The notes under the pieces are model-generated. The model made no database searches. It was not told the DNA's origin and was given only the letters and a program-made list of their open reading frames with translations. A program made the translations under genes and the position numbers. DNA of 64,000 nt from Ulva prolifera (taxonomy: Eukaryota; Chlorophyta; Ulvophyceae; Ulvales; Ulvaceae): positions 10,215,836-10,279,835 of the forward strand of contig CM041198.1 of assembly GCA_023078555.1 (NCBI GenBank). The letters run 5' to 3'. Shown here one piece after another: positions 1 to 12,775 of the stretch; position 1 is the stretch's first letter; every line of letters starts with the position of its first letter.

Positions 1-85
1 GCATGCGTGAGCCAGCTCGTCCGTCATCGATGCCTCCCCAGCGCACACGTGCAACTCGACGCTGAGCCAGAAGCATCTCTGGACA

Positions 86-1775
86 ATGTCTGCATCAAGT
101 AGTTCATGCTGTCTGCAGATGTCGATACAGAAGCCAAGTGCGTTTGCGACAGGCGAAGGCCCACAGATTGGACAACCACAGACCTCTGCCTCGCCTCCAG
201 GCCAGCAACCTCTTACACGAGGATGGAGCTTTCCGCAGGGAAACACAGAGTCACCTGCAACTCCACCGTCGTTTGCCCCCGCACAAGCTTCGTCCGCAGG
301 AGCGACAGCCATGCAGTCTCATGGGGTTTTCTCTTCTGCCAGTGCTAGCTCCATGACCATCCCAGGATCGCAGTATCTGTCGCCAAACAACATCAGCAAA
401 CGTCGGATGAGCAGGCATCAATCTCTTCCGGTGCCTGGAGATCAATTCGCTTCCCTGGTGAAACGCCAAGAAGCGGCTCGGCTGAGGAAGATCAGCAATG
501 GCCTATGTCGCAGTGCTTCTGTTAGCAGCACAGGTGCCATGGGAGCTGCTCACGGTATCAGTATTCCTGGGGCTAGTACCAGCAGCATGAAGGGCACAGG
601 GTCGCAAGCCCAGCAACAACAGTGCTCCAGTAGCATGCTCAGTTCGGCACAGTCTTCCTCGCAGATGTCGTCACTCATGCAAGCATCCATCATGCAGAAT
701 AGCATGATGCTGACACAGATGATGAATCAGCGTATAGCATCAAGTAATGCAGCCTTCAGGCAAAATCACATGGCCCATGGCCACCAGCTTCCCCAGGTAT
801 GCTTGCAGCAGCGACACGTGCCTGCACAACTATCTGCACTGCATCCAGTGATCGTCCATGTAGTTCAATCATTTCCCTTGGCATCAATATTCATGCACCG
901 AACCTTCGGCAGGTGCAGCAAGGACTCGAGCCACTGTGCAGGTTGCCAAGACCGTCACACCTGTGCATATTCAGCCGATGCCTGTCGTGTCCATGCAAAT
1001 TCCCACCGCGCCGTCCGAGACGCAATCCGGAACCTCGGCGCAGGCTTCATACAGCACCATGATGCCACCTAGGCCGGCCATCAATATGACTTTGCATGCG
1101 GTAAGCCCAGACAAGAGTGCTCAACAGCCAGGCAGTCACGGCTCAACCACGTCAGCATCACCCCCTCAAGCCCAGGCACCTGGCGCCAGCCCTCCGGTTG
1201 AGCCATCCGCCCGCATGGCAGCCGAGCTGGTTGTCATGCTGGGGGCGAAAATGAAAGAGATCTGTGAGCACCAAACGGTGCTTGTGGAGCAGATGCAGCG
1301 CATGCGAGAGAAGATTGACGAGAAGGATGAGATGATCAGGAAGCTGCAGGAGCATGAGCGGACCGACACAGCAGCGCATGTGCATGAACGAGGGCGAATG
1401 TCACATGAGCTGCTGCGCCTGAAAGAGCAGGTCCAGGAGATTCAGTCTCTGAGCGAGGCGATGCCAGAGTCAGTCTCTGAGCGAGCTCCGACGCGAAATC
1501 GTCTCGCCGATGGTGTCGCTAAGCAGGTTTCAGAGCTTAATATCGATTCAGGCGACACTGATGAGGACTGCTCGACAATCAAAGGCGATGACCCGGATGG
1601 TGAAGAGCCATCCACTGCCAGTACTGCTGACGACAAGACTGCCAGTCGCCCAAGTAGTGTCACCAAGACCTCCGGCAGATACTACTTTAAACCAACAACA
1701 AGCAGTGCCCGCAGGAAGAGGCGCGAGCTGGACGACCTCTTCAGGCCTAAGGACAGCCACCACAGCACCCACTGA
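86..1775 (+). CDS. Unidentified Ser/Gln-rich protein with coiled coil (5' end uncertain)
   Basis: I do not recognise this protein. Two exons are clear: up to 796 and 942-1775, joined in phase 0 across a 145-bp intron (GTATGC ... TGTGCAG). The first exon encodes a low-complexity Ser/Gln/Met/Pro-rich region with runs such as QAQQQQCSSSML. The second carries Pro/Ser-rich sequence, then a predicted coiled coil of about 90 residues (1213-1470) rich in Glu, Lys, Met and Gln, then an acidic stretch and a basic C-terminus containing ARRKRREL, which could be a nuclear localisation signal. The frame is open upstream of the first ATG (86) to position 11, so an upstream exon outside the window is possible. 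The composition suggests a scaffold or regulatory protein, but no catalytic motif is visible. It is convergent with the RAP-domain gene; the two stop codons lie about 240 bp apart. Confidence 0.6.
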
Positions 1776-2016
1776 CCCATTGCCAGGCTAAGCTGGTTCA
1801 ACCTAAGTTGCTAGCAGCAGAGTCGTAAACTTCATGCTGGGCATCTTGCATGGTGTACATAGATGATGGCATCTGCCTCAGAAATAACAGGCATTCTCTG
1901 CTCCCGGCGGGAGAAATTCACATTATTTTTATCTCGATATCTGAAATTGTATGGCCGGATCGCATCATGCTGCTGTGTACAAATGTAGTTGGTCCTTTGC
2001 GCCACCATGCAATCCA

Positions 2017-5000
2017 TCACTGTGTAACTCGAACTGGAAATGTCACGCCACGCTTCAGCAGTTCACTGCGCAGCCAACTCTGCTGGTTAACTTCATGGTG
2101 CAGGCCCTGTCCTGATATGCCGACCCTGTCCCAGACGGTGTAAGACACGGGTATCACCTGCACCGCAGCAGCGATGCCAGTGCTAAGTATAGTAAATCTG
2201 AGTTACTGAGCCGTACCTTGACGAAGACATTGACAACTCCGAAACAGGACCACATGCCAGCAGTCAGATATTGTTGTATCTACACACCCGCCAGGACATT
2301 GGGGCGCACATGCACGCGGTGCAGCAAGAGTGCTGCATTGCGAAATCGTGTTGCCGAGTTGAGAGAGTGAGGGCCAGCAGCGGTGTGAACGAAATGTGAT
2401 GGCCCATCCACTTCAATTGCCACCGTCTGGTGCTCGCCATCCCTGCCTCGGCCCTTTGTCACAATGTCCAGGTGCATGGGCAGCGTCTCAACCTGGTGCT
2501 CGTGGATGACTGAAAATCCCATGACTTGGAGCCCACTATGTATTTTCTTCTGCACAAACAATTCTGAGCCTGAACTAAAAATCGACAGCGCACTTGCATG
2601 CTGCACGGCTCGGTCCCAGCCTCGCAAACGATTCGAATTGCCGCAGCAAGCGGAGCCACCGGAGCAATTGCTGTTGCCATGAGGGCACCATGAGAACTGT
2701 ACAGAAATAAGCGGCGTCGTGGTATCGACGGGGCAGGGCAGGGCTTTGCACACCTGCAGCTCGGAGGGCGTGCCCCGAGCGCTCTTCACCGTGGCGCTAC
2801 ACCACTCTTCCATCTCCACAGGCAGTTCCAGAGCACCTTGTTTCAGCGCCTGCAGCCTCACATGCCTGCCCATCCCCTCCAGCTCCCTTGATACTTGGCA
2901 CCCAGCCACAGGCTTTGCACGCCCGGCCGCGGCTGCCACCTCCGCTGCCTGCCGCATCAGCAACTGCAGGTCTGCCAGCAGCTCGCCCTGCGCGGCGCCG
3001 TCTGAACTGGCCCCGCCGCCAGCCTGCTGCATGTGGTCTCTCTGTACGGGCACTGCGGCGGCAGTGGCTACGAGCTCCCGTAGCACATGGTAAGCCCGTG
3101 GGGGCAGCGGCTGCGTGTTGAGTAGCTTGAGTAAGCCGCGCATCACCCCTTCACTCTTCCTCCCTGGCCGCAGATGGTGCTGCAGATCTGTGCACCGCCC
3201 GTCAGACTCGAGCAGCCTCAAGAACGCCACCAGTTGCACTGGCGCAAGGCCCTGTAGGCTCACGTGCAAAAACGCTGCCTGCATCGCCTGGCACAGGGCC
3301 TCATGAAAGCTCACCGACGCCCGGCTGCCATGGCCTCTGCCCATCCGCGAGACCAGCCTGGCTGCAACCTCGGTGTTCAGCATGTTATGGAACGCGTCTG
3401 GAAATTGGCCGGGAACGGCGAGACGCAGCAGCAAGTTTCCAAACCTAACAGACGAGGGAATCTCAGCCACACGGTCACAGATCCACAGAGCCGCGCCGAC
3501 TCGCATCCGGCGTATGAGCCCGGCAGACTTTCCTTGGTCTTCCCCCGCCGCCCGCTTTGCTGAAACTATAGCCCACACCACATCTTCATCCGTCGCATCC
3601 CCTGGCACGTGCTTCAGCCGCTTCAGGCAACACCTGTCATCACGGCGACTCTCGCTCCGCTCCATGTGCTCCAACGCGGCCCCCAGCTGCACCCGCAAAG
3701 ACGGCTGGTTGGGGTCTACGCGCTGCAGGCAGGAAAGGCGCAGGCTCGTGGCTTCAGACGTGTCTAACACCTCGGGCGAGACAGCCAGGGTCGCCCACTC
3801 GCGCTGTGCGGGGGAGCCTGCCACAGAGGCCGCGGAGCCCACGCCCACGCCTGCGCCGCTGGCATCCTGAGCTGCACTTCCCGTTCTGACCTGGCCCTGC
3901 GCTGCTGGCCTTGGGGTCTGCGGGCCGTCAAGCAGACTCAGGCTCCTTGCAACTCTGTCGACCATTAGTAGACGCTGTGGGAAGAGTGGGCGCTGGCTCG
4001 TAAACGCCGACAGCGCCGCGTACGCACTCACAAACACTTGCCTATCCTGATGGCTGATCGCTGCTCGCACCTTGCGTGCAAACACGGCGGGGGTGAGCTC
4101 ATCAGTGGCATCCGTGCCCGCCTGGCACAGCCTGACCGTGAGCAGCGCGTGCAGCAGCAGTGTAACTGAGTCCACCACTGGCTGCACCCCTGCCGCAGCG
4201 TGCACGCTCCACGGCAGGCATCGCCGATCACGGTAGCTGGAGGCTGTCGGCAAGCTGAGGCTGCGCACGATCCCAGCATGCACAGCATGGCTGCGCGGGT
4301 GCGGCGACTCGATGCGCACAGCGAGACCGCGCATGTGCTGCAGCGGCGCAGGGGCCATCGACGCCGCACACAGCCCCCCCCAAAGACCCATGCTTGGTGT
4401 GTAGAACCGCACCCAGTCCCACCACGTCAGCTGCGGCAGGGGCTGCGGCTGCATGCAGCGTAGGCTCTCTGCCACGGCGGCATTGATTGCCGTCGGCGCC
4501 TGCCGCACAACTAGGGCGGCCAGCTTCCTCGAGTGAACGCAAGTGGTACCGAGGGCAGCAAGCGCCTGCAGCAGGTGCGTCGCGCGCGGCAGCGGCAGCG
4601 TCTCGATGCGGCCGCGAGCGTCCATGTAGCCCCCCTGTAACGCGAGCCACATCAGCCGGGGAGCCTGGCTGCAGGCTGGGACATGGGTGCGGCTACGAGA
4701 GACCGCGAGGCAGAGGCAGGTGCAATGGTACAATGCTTGCGTGCACTCCAGTGGCGACTTGGAGCGCATGCCTGCCGTCGGGAACGCCGCCAGACTGCAT
4801 GTGGCTGCCAGCGCCACCATGCGGTGCAGCTCAGCACCCACCTTCATCTTCTCATCGGCATTCGGCCACTTCTCGACAGCCCTGAGCAGGCTGCCTGCAC
4901 AGTCCACTACCTGCAGGGGGCAGCTGTGTTGCTACAGACAGCCACCTCTGCTGCTAGCCAGAGGTACGCGACCGCTGGGGCGGCCGCTTGCACTGCGGCC

Positions 5001-6197
5001 ACAACCAGGCATGCTTGCTAGTCCGCACATCAGGGCCAGAGCACTCACCTTTAGAGCTACTGCATTGGAATAGGACGCATGAACCACAGCAGGGAGGGAC
5101 GCTCTGATGGCTGACAACAGTTGGCCACTGAGCGTCTGTGGGAGCTGCCGTTCTCCTGCAAGCTTGTCGAGGTTCCAGCTCCTCTCAAAGGCGTCTTCAG
5201 CGGTTCTCATGCAGGGCTCAGTATGGGGAAAGCCATGAGCCTGCTGGGCCGATGCAGCTGTCAGCGAACCCAGCTCTATTGGCCAAGAGGCTCCAGGCGT
5301 GTCCGAAAGCAAGAGCCGTGCATTATGGGCTGTCAGGGCAGGCTGGGGTCGGGCGTAGTGTCCTGGCAGCGGCATCACGAGTCCTAGCAAGGAGAATGCA
5401 CGTGCCGCTGCGTCCTGGACAGGGACTGGGACGCGCTGCAGTACTCGCCACAGGGCACAATGCCGCGGCGGTAACAGTTGTGTAACAGGGTATGTGGTGT
5501 GACACTGTCTTGGAGTGGTGGGCTTGAGAGCGGAGGCAGGCGTGCCGGGCCTGGCTGCTGTTCTAGGCACCCGCCCCTTGGGAGCTGGCATGGGGATGTC
5601 ATGTGTGCTGGGCTGTTTAGGCGAGCTGCTGATTGAAGGAGCACCTGGGCGCCCCCGCACCAGGCGAGAGCGCCAGACAGGTGGCAGTCCATCGTTGCCT
5701 CGCAGGGAGGCGGTGGACGTGGCGCCTGGTGATGGTATGGACGTTCCCCTCAGCAAAAAATCGATGACACCGTGCGATGGCTGCGACGGGCTCCCGTATG
5801 TACTATAACTGAGGTCTGCAGAGGTTTTGGCGTTGTGCTTCGACTTGCCCTTTGATCGACGTCGGCGCTTGTTTGGTCGCTTTGCTCGGGCTGCACGGCT
5901 GGGCGCATCCCCAGGCTTCCCTTGGCTGGGCCGGACAGACGCAGTCTTGCTGGACAGCCTGAAATGTGTATTTGTTTCCCTCCAGGTCAGATCGCTACAG
6001 CGGCTGCCGGATTGAGGGTGGGTGTACGTCTTGGGACCAGGTCGAGCACAGCAAGCTGTTGCGACATGCTTGCTGCCGATTGTCAATGGCGAGTTCCGCA
6101 AAACAGCAAACAACCAGGGTGCGGGTCGATATATGCAGGGACTTTGAGCCGTCAGGACGTCTTTCAATGTGGCCAAGCTTCCGAAGCCGGACCGCAT
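2017..6197 (-). CDS. RAP-domain organellar RNA-binding protein
   Basis: A protein of about 1,300 residues in three exons: 6197-5049, 4910 to about 2290-2330, and 2157-2017. Intron 1 has a strong donor (GTGAGT) and joins in phase 0. The start is the first ATG in the open frame (6197). The N-terminus is rich in Arg, Ser, Ala and Thr, like an organelle transit peptide, and is followed by a basic segment containing RPNKRRRRSKGKSK. The long middle part is Ala/Leu-rich and helical. The C-terminus is a RAP domain, with HLDIVTKGR, the hallmark VAIEVDGPSHF, then an Arg/Leu helix. The last RAP strand (VIPVSYTVWDR, like the usual V.VPY.EW) sits on the short final exon, which ends in TGA. RAP proteins bind RNA and act in chloroplast or mitochondrial transcript processing and translation. 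The exact donor of the last intron is not settled. Exon 2 is visibly more GC-rich than neighbouring genes. Confidence 0.75.
2023..2027 (+). terminator. Candidate TGTAA polyadenylation signal
   Basis: TGTAA, the polyadenylation signal typical of chlorophyte algae, occurs about 250 nt after the stop of the gene ending at 1775. It lies just outside the last exon of the opposing RAP-domain gene. The assignment rests on motif and position only. Confidence 0.25.
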
Positions 6198-8345
6198 GGT
6201 ACTGCCGACAGCGTTGCGACCTCGCACACGGCATCAGGCGGACAGGACGCAGATGCCTGCAATTATACTGTCAATAAAATGGCAGCATGGCATGTACCTA
6301 GCAGTCTACCGTGCTACATCATGTTCCATCAACACAACACCGGCAGGTGGAGCGCAGCCAACGAACGTGCCAGCGAGTTGCCATTTAGCATTGCTAGCTC
6401 TACCTTGCGCAATCACGCTGAAATTCTATTCAGGAACAGGGATGTCACTGAGATTGATGTCAGGTATGATCACTGGTCACCAGCGGTCGCACCGGCCCTA
6501 AGCTTGAGCCACAGGCACACGTAAGAGTGGACCTGAGGCCGATGGAGCGGGCGCCCCGGAAGCCACGGGGTGGAGCATGAGCCTGAGGATTTCGGGCACT
6601 TGAGACCAAGGCCAGTTCGATGGAAATTTGCTAGTAATGTGGGTGCGTGACCCCGATGTGATCATCGATCCAATGAGTGGACGCTATGCGTCACACAGGG
6701 CGGCTGGCATAGGCCTCTGGGTCTGCGCAACCTCAAGGCAATTGTCATCTTCCAGAATGCCGTGTGGACCCGGCCGTCTTATGTCCCTGCAGATTCATGT
6801 CTGCGTGGCGTGAGCAAGGCCGATGCTAGTCCCTGTATAGCATGTCGACGCACCCCGCATGAACGATCCCCACTGAATGCATGCACGCTGTCAGTACATT
6901 TGAGACCGGACATGCATGGAGGAAGCCATAGCCCAGCAGGCCTACTAAGCCGGCCTGAACGCTCCACACAGGCTGACTGCGCCTTGCTTGCCAATGCTTT
7001 GTACCTACACCAATCATTGTGGTCGATGCTGCGCTGCAGTCGGCGGTGAGCTCATCCACATGCTTTATCCAGAAACTGCAAGAGCGGCGTACTACGTGCA
7101 CACCTGCTGGGACATGCCACCCTGTCCTGAAAGGATCTCATCATAAGGGCCTGTTCTGATGATGCAAGGCTCATACAGAACATCTCAAGGCGCACCCTGG
7201 ACAGCACTGGGGATCAAGGCGGGCTGCGGGGCCATGTACCCGCAACACAGATCTCACCCAGGGCTCTGCTGCAGTTGTATCAGCATGACTGTGGTCTCAA
7301 GCAGGCTCACATCCGGGCGTACCCTGGGCCGTCTCGTTGTGGGGCGGATGCGCCGACTTGCGGCTGCAGCTGCTGCAGCAGCATCCCGCCAGTATAGGAG
7401 AAACCCTTGCCCGCACAATAAGATCATGTGCATCTTGCTGTATGGGTGGCAGTGGCTGATGTGTGCTATGCTGTTGACGTCTGGTGGGCGGCCGCACCCA
7501 AGCTCCCTGCAGCTTGCCTGTTTGTAGCTGCTGGCATGGCTCGCCACCCACGCCTGTGGTGCAGGAGCAGCTACTGCCAGTGCGCTGCAGTCGAGTGCAC
7601 GCATCCCAGAGAGAACCTGCAGTCAGCTCTCTCTACCCAACGGCTGATGATGTTGCTTTCCAGCCCGCGATGGCGGAGCGTGATCCTTCTGGGGACTCAA
7701 TGGCAGGGTTGCGGCTGGTCAGGGGATATGTTCATGGCCGTTGTCATTTCCCCATGCACCATGTGGACAAGATTTCATCGTGTGTGTGCTTGCAGCGCGG
7801 TTTGTACCAAAGGAAGCTGAATGGCGGCTCCTGGTTCCGCCATTGCAGCGAGGTGTGCCTGCAGGTTGGTCGTACAGACGGTGGTGTGAGCCTCAGAGTG
7901 TGAGAGAAGGTGTGTCTGTGGAGCTGCTGCACAAGGAGGCTTCAGGTGACACGTGTGTCGTTCAGTTTGTTTTGGTCTGCGCGTCATGATCTGGCACGAG
8001 CTGTGGGCGCATATGCTGGAGTGAGTACAGTAAATAAAATCTGGAGTGAGGGAGTGAATCTGGAGTGGAGCGAGTGATTTCTGCAGTGCCAATGGCATCT
8101 CTGCCTTTGCCATTTTACACATGCAGAGTGTGTGGTGCCTGGTTGGGTCTGTCTTGGGTTGGTGGCATGGCTTACGGATCTGCGCCAAACAGGATGGCAC
8201 AGCTTCTGCTTTGACGTCAACACAGGGTGGCACTTTTTGTTGAAGCTACACTCATGCCTTCAATTCATCTGCACATATCTCTCTACTTTTGTAGTCTCGC
8301 GGAGTATCAACTCCACCTGGAAATGTAGTCAGGCATACATACATA
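6198..8345. other. Gene-poor intergenic region
   Basis: No recognisable protein domain, RNA gene or transposon end was found here. Short open frames exist on both strands, but none shows domain motifs or convincing splice continuity. Promoter sequences of the RAP-domain gene (5' end at 6197) should lie at its left edge. Confidence 0.4.
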
Positions 8346-8469
8346 CCGGCAGGGCTGTGGTACGCGCTCGTGCCCAGCCTAGTGCCATGAATGAGTGAGA
8401 AGATTTGCGCGTGGATTCCGAGAAACGGTTCAATGTCCGGCCTCTGTCCTTTGTAACTACATACATACC
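8346..8469 (+). mobile_element. LINE 3'-end fragment, copy A
   Basis: About 120 bp matching the last part of the longer LINE fragment at 12776-13499. It starts inside the final codons (peptide GRAVVRARAQPSAMNE) and runs through the 3' untranslated part to GGCCTCTGTCCTTTG plus an ACATAC-type tail. It is a severely 5'-truncated copy, as expected for LINE insertions. Both flanks read ACATACATACC, so the target was a CATA-rich stretch or the tail mimics a target duplication. Confidence 0.6.
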
Positions 8470-8478
8470 ATGTATGGT

Positions 8479-8698
8479 GTGTTTGTGACGAATGCTTGTG
8501 CCGGTTGAGTGTAGCGTTGTGCAAAGGGAAAACTCATGTGCTTCGTACGGGGCTTCAATCTATGGCAGATATTGCCAGTAGGGCTGTGGTACGAGCCCGT
8601 GCCCGGCCTACTGCCATGAATCAGTGAATATGTTTGAGAATGGATTCCGAGAACCGACAGCGTGCCCGGCCTCTGTCCTTTGTAAGTACATACATACC
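8479..8698 (+). mobile_element. LINE 3'-end fragment, copy B
   Basis: About 220 bp matching 13284-13490 of copy C, starting at TTTGTGACGAATGC and ending at GGCCTCTGTCCTTTG followed by ACATACATAC. It lies directly downstream of copy A in the same orientation, separated by about 10 bp. Several substitutions relative to copy C show it is an old, dead copy. Confidence 0.6.
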
Positions 8699-10052
8699 CA
8701 GCAACAGACACATATGCTGAAACCGGACGAGATCTGTATCATCAAGTGGGCTCCTCAATTCGATAGATGCTGATCATAGCTGATGCAGTTGATTGCTATT
8801 CCCAACAGACCGAAGTGCGGCTGGAGCTTAGCACATTGCATCATTGAATCTGCACTGAGATTTTTCTTTGCGATGCGTTGGCCAGCCATATTCAGACAGC
8901 TGTACTCACTGGTGCTGGTGTGAACACACGAATTGTGACATGCACAATACACTCAGCCAAACGTGCCAGGGTACGCACAAGCGTATGAACGTATGCGTTT
9001 TATTATCTGGTGGCAAAATCTTTTTTTCTTGGAGTACCGTAGTCAGATGATCGCTTGCCCGCGGCCGGAACACAGCTGCACACGTGGCCACGTGCTGTGT
9101 TTGCCAAGAGAGAGTGTTTGATATACCCTAGAGCAGCGATGAAACGCCACCTGTTGACCGATGCACCAGCGTGTGATTTTTATCCAGCTTATGTACCGCT
9201 TGCCGCATGCGGTGTGAATCGATCACTAGACATCATGGCACTTTGTGCTGGCATTGTGCGACGTTCCCGCGACAGGGACCAGATGACATTTAGACGTCCA
9301 GATAGCTAGCTAGGTAGCCATCATACGCACGACACGTTATTTCTTGACTCATCCGTTCATTCTGACCGCTGTGTACGCTAAGTTGGCGATAGTCGCAGAA
9401 TCCTGAAGAATGCTGTCAAGCGCAAGACAACTCAAGAGAGGTCCGGACAAGCTCCACGCACAACAACCTGCACTTCCACGTCGACTCTCACGCAGACAAA
9501 CCTCCCCGCTTCTGCCTCAGACACATGGGAATTGCGTGTGGGATGTGGCAACAGCAGGTGTGACGCTCAGGCAGGGCAATGCTGTGATCACTGGTAATTG
9601 ACAGCTTCGATGTGAAAATCATGTGTATGTTCCGTTGAGCATATTCCATCAATCACGGGCTCGTCTTTGTGTCAGACGTACACATGATTTTAGCATCGGA
9701 ACGATTGTGGTGTGAAACAGAACCATGCCGTGCACACAGACATGCGCTGTTCAACCAGCCACAGGCTAGCCACCGCATCTGACCAAGGACACTGCTGAAT
9801 GTGAAATTTCTATCGTTTGCCTTGAGTGCTCGGTGGCATACCTCTGACACGATCTTGTTTCTGGCTCATGCCACCTACCTTGATATGCGTTTCACAGAGT
9901 ATGCCTGAGGGCTGGTAGTGTGCAGCATCAGCATCTGCGACTGCACGTCTTGCTGGTGATGACGCGAGCCAAACAGGAACAACCTTCGCCGAGGCAGTGT
10001 TCAGGTGCTTTCCCATACGCCTCGCCTGGGGTTCAGCAGCCAAGCACGATTC
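8699..10052. other. Intergenic region upstream of the amino acid permease
   Basis: I see no gene or repeat here that I can support. The right part (about 9840-10052) should contain the promoter and 5' untranslated region of the permease. A splice-acceptor-like TGTTCAG at 10004 leaves open a non-coding or short first exon. Confidence 0.35.
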
Positions 10053-12320
10053 ATGCACGAATACGCAAAGCATGGCAGTCCTGACCCGCTGCGAGAAAAT
10101 GATGAATCTGCACCACCAGTGTACCACTTATCGCAATCCTGGTCATGCAGTGTCCTCAATATCACTTGCGGTGTCGGCCTGCTGTCGGTGCCTCTGTGTT
10201 TTAGTAAGTCCGGCTACGCTGGAGTTTTGGTTCTATGGGGCCTCGGCTTCATTGCGGCTTACACTGCCAAGGCATTGTGTCGATGCTCAAAGACTGTGGC
10301 TAAAAAGCTGAATAAAAAGCCTGGTGAGATGGTGCGGTATGAAGAGATTGCGGAAGCAGCCTTGGGTGGAAAGGTTGGCCGCAGCACCGTGTCGTTCATC
10401 ATGTACACCGAGCTGGTTGGCACTTGTGCTCTCTTCCTGATTCTGGAATCAGACAACGTGTGGAATCTTCTGGGTGCTGCTCTGGAGAATGTTGCAGCAA
10501 ATCTGGGAACTCAGATAGCGGGATTGCAGCACCTGCTTGGCACCCACCAGGGCATCTTCTGGGTGTGTGCCATGGCGATCGTGCCAACAGTGTTCGCTCC
10601 GAACGTAAAGGCACTTGCTGTGCTAGGGATGGCAGGCTTTGCAGCTACAATGACTGTGACCGCAGCGATCGCATGGACGTTTCTCACAGGTGCGGAATGC
10701 TGCGATGCATCATCCAAACTGCCGTGAAAAGTAGCTAAGACACACGTCCGTTGGGTGTCTGCACGTGAAAGCTTGTGAGGGCCTCGTCTTTGTCCTGCGT
10801 AGCTTCTGTATGGTATACTGCAGCATGCGCGCAACGATGGCGTAGCCTCGCGCTTGGATGTCTGCGGGTGTACTGGCCACGGATTATTTTTCTGATCTTA
10901 TTGTATATTCAGGAGATTTTGTGTCCGGGGCTGGCACAGTGGCCGTGGATTGGGCATCCATGCCCCTTGTCTATGGAATTCTGGCGTTCTGCTACAGCGG
11001 TGCGCATCACATCTGCCACCGACCATGAGCACGCTTGCAGCTGTCAGTTGCACTTCGCTTGTGACAGTTACATGGACCTGGTGCAGCGCCAGCCACTGCA
11101 AATACCGTGACTGCTTCACTCCTGCTAATGTAGGTCACTCCGTTTTCCCTTCTGTGCAAGATGCAATGGAGCGGCCGCAAGACTTTCCAGCCGTCCTCAA
11201 CGTTGCGTTCGCAATCGTCGCGTCATTGTGCTCTTTCCTTGGGCTTGCAGGATACTATATGTATGGCTCCGGTGTTCTTGATGTGGTCACTTTCAACATG
11301 CATGCTGGCAAACTGAAGACGCTTTGTGCTGCAATGATCCTTGTCAACCCAATCGCCAAGTTTGCCATCACTCAGGTGCTGCTTGCCCTAACTGTGCAAG
11401 TGCTGAGATGTGGCAAATTTGTTCCCCGTTGGCAAACGGTGGCAGCGACCCAGTGGAACCCACAGCTAGCAGGATTGTAGTGTTTGCTACAACTGTGCCT
11501 CCATTGAACGCCTGATCTTCAGTCATGCAGCACCAGGATCCAGCCCAATATGCATGATTTGTTGTTCTGCATCAAATTCTACTTTTCAGGAACCCGTCGC
11601 ACTGGCTGTACGCACTGCTGTATCTACTCGTCTGTCAATTCAACAAACATATTGGTTTAGGTGAGCTCCATGTGCTGCCTGAGATTCCATGCTTCTGTCT
11701 GTGATGAGCTTCTGCGGTGCTGGCTAGTCGCAACTGCAGTGGTTTAGGTGAAACCAATGCCCAATTGTGACATGCTGCAAAGAGCTTGTTCGGACTGTTC
11801 AGGTCGATCATCAATTTGATAGTGGCAACCGGCATTGTTGCAGTGGCCCGGTACCTCCCATATCTCAGCATTGTCATGGTACGCCTTCTGGGTGCACGGC
11901 CAGCTTCACTGAACACAACAAAGTGCTGGCCCAGTTCATGAGTGTTGCTACTGTTTGATCTCCTGTGCACCGACATGTGGGCTTGTCTGAGTGACCACTT
12001 GGATGAGCTTCACAGCACCACTGAAGCTGCTGCATACCAACACACGTCTGTCCAGAGGAGTTTTGCCTACTACATCGCCCCAGAACGATAATGGGTATCA
12101 ATGTTCAACTACAGCTTGTTTGCAGTCTTTGGTCGGAGCCTTCATGACGATTGCAATTAGTTTTATTTTCCCTGCGGCCGCAACCTTCTCTCTGCATAGG
12201 CATGAAATGAGCACAGCGGAAAAGGCATGGGCAGTTTTTGTTGTATTTGTGGGAGTGGGATGTGCTGCATCTGGCACATTGACGGCACTCCAAGCCCTGC
12301 GGAGTGCCTTGGCAGCGTAA
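10053..12320 (+). CDS. Amino acid/auxin permease (AAAP) family transporter
   Basis: A 435-residue transporter in six exons whose junctions all keep frame: 10053-10689, 10913-10999, 11134-11375, 11590-11660, 11803-11878, 12126-12320 (stop TAA). The first membrane segment carries the family signature (SVLNITCGVGLLSVPL, like the usual N...G.G.L..P), followed by further hydrophobic segments. Exons 2-3 encode AFCYSG|HSVFPSVQDAM, the conserved motif in the middle of the AVT1-like vacuolar branch. The protein ends with three more membrane segments. Family members move neutral or other amino acids with protons across plasma, vacuolar or vesicle membranes; the short N-terminus and AVT1-like motifs suggest an endomembrane exporter, but the substrate cannot be read from sequence. 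The start is the first in-frame ATG; an upstream exon is possible because an acceptor-like AG lies at 10003-10004. Confidence 0.85.
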
Positions 12321-12763
12321 GGCTGGTACTGTGTAGCTGTCAGGAACATGTAGGAAGAAGATGCCGTTGGTTGTTTCCTCAAAATGCGGACGTGCTGTCA
12401 ATGCGAGCCCGATAAGCGTGCACAACTGGTATTTTCAGATCAGGCCACCCACTCAATGCGCGCCAATGATTGTGCACATTTCGTGCCATTTCAATTGTTA
12501 AGTTGTCTGAGGTATGGGATAAAGAATTTGACAGTTCGGGGTGATCGGGACCAGTGGCATGAAGGCGATGATTCACCAGGAATAGCGCGCGGGTCTTCTG
12601 GCTGGTCGAAGCGGTGCAACATCGGACATCCTCTTGATTTGTGCCGCTGCGTACAGCTGCGTTAAACCCGCACCGAGCATGTGCAGACAGGCCAGTATGT
12701 GAAGAATGGAAATGTCTTTGGAACAAAGCTGTCGGCATTGTGTGGGCTCACACAGGTACACAT

Positions 12764-12775
12764 ACATACGCGGTA
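12764..12775. repeat. Left copy of likely LINE target-site duplication
   Basis: TACATACGCGGT just left of LINE copy C is repeated as TACATACGCGGT just right of it (about 13493-13504). Part of the match could come from the element's own ACATAC tail, but GCGGT is not part of the other copies' tails. Confidence 0.5.

Noticed and set aside
7428-7989. Overlapping plus-strand open frames that might be a gene
   Set aside because: No recognisable domain, no convincing start or splice path, and Cys/His-rich random-looking composition.
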